From MED-G105 sp039025235 (GTDB lineage: Bacteria; Pseudomonadota; Alphaproteobacteria; Caulobacterales; Parvularculaceae): DNA of 64,000 nucleotides. The notes beneath the pieces were generated by a model. The model ran no database searches. It had not been told where the DNA came from and was given only the letters and a program-made list of their open reading frames with translations. How positions within the stretch are numbered: position 1 is the stretch's first letter; the number at the start of each line of letters is the position of its first letter. Position numbers and translations under genes: made by a program. Of this stretch, positions 63,916 to 64,000 are shown one piece after another. The DNA lies in assembly GCA_039025235.1 (NCBI GenBank), contig JBCCOS010000005.1, forward strand, positions 200,675 to 264,674. The letters run 5' to 3'.

Positions 63916-64000
63916 TATACAACTTTATCCATAAATACTTCAAAAGGCGTTATGAGTTAATCGCTAACGCGAACAACGGAGCTTTCGATAAGGGCATCGA

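Overview
The window comes from an alphaproteobacterium. Several of its gene neighbourhoods are ones conserved in that class: bamE / cytochrome bc1 chaperone / DUF177 / plsX-fabH-ihfA-merR; ispDF-dusB-ntrY-ntrX-trkA-trkH-dat-hfq-hflX; glnB-glnA; tig-clpP-clpX-lon-hupB-tRNA-Val. HemB carries the Asp-type metal site common in this class. Base composition looks near 50% G+C by eye. The order within the class cannot be fixed from this stretch.

Layout. 1-6.6 kb: purB (partial), hemB, an LdtR-like MarR regulator, glyA, nrdR, nusB and thiL. 6.8-8.9 kb: a locus that looks acquired, encoding a membrane-anchored P-loop GTPase-like protein (split by a frameshift at a 7-G run) and a translationally coupled small two-helix membrane protein. 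9.2-11.2 kb: a serine hydrolase and tRNA-Pro with a partial tandem copy. 11.3-21.5 kb: envelope, lipid and isoprenoid housekeeping genes. 22-33 kb: the ntrYX-trkAH-dat-hfq-hflX block and an inositol-phosphatase-family gene. Neither ntrB nor ntrC lies between dusB and ntrY. 33-43 kb: an amidase, a lipoprotein-type subtilisin autotransporter, parE, an Old Yellow Enzyme homologue, an acyltransferase and a YbjN-like protein. 43-46 kb: glnA and glnB, with a truncated NAD(P)HX epimerase remnant beside glnB, then tRNA-Leu. 46-54.8 kb: the proteostasis block tig-clpP-clpX-lon, then a chorismate mutase, HU and tRNA-Val.

54.8-62.6 kb is a compact mobile element next to tRNA-Val. It holds a large serine recombinase with DUF2924 and DUF3489 partners, a terminase large subunit with a DUF5681 partner, a ParB-methyltransferase fusion, unknown genes and an XRE regulator. 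It has no portal, capsid or tail genes. That pattern suggests a phage remnant or a minimal packaging satellite. Imperfect 19-20 bp direct repeats at its two ends are candidate attachment sites. The window ends with an EF-hand protein.

Intergenic DNA is rich in structure: a roughly 104-bp two-hairpin dispersed repeat (two clear copies and one decayed copy), other palindromic elements, a 12-bp tandem repeat upstream of ihfA, and overlapping stems that could form a pseudoknot downstream of clpX. The best candidates for undescribed biology are the GTPase/membrane-protein pair, the terminase-recombinase element and the two-hairpin repeat family. All functional statements rest on reading motifs and context; no database search was run.
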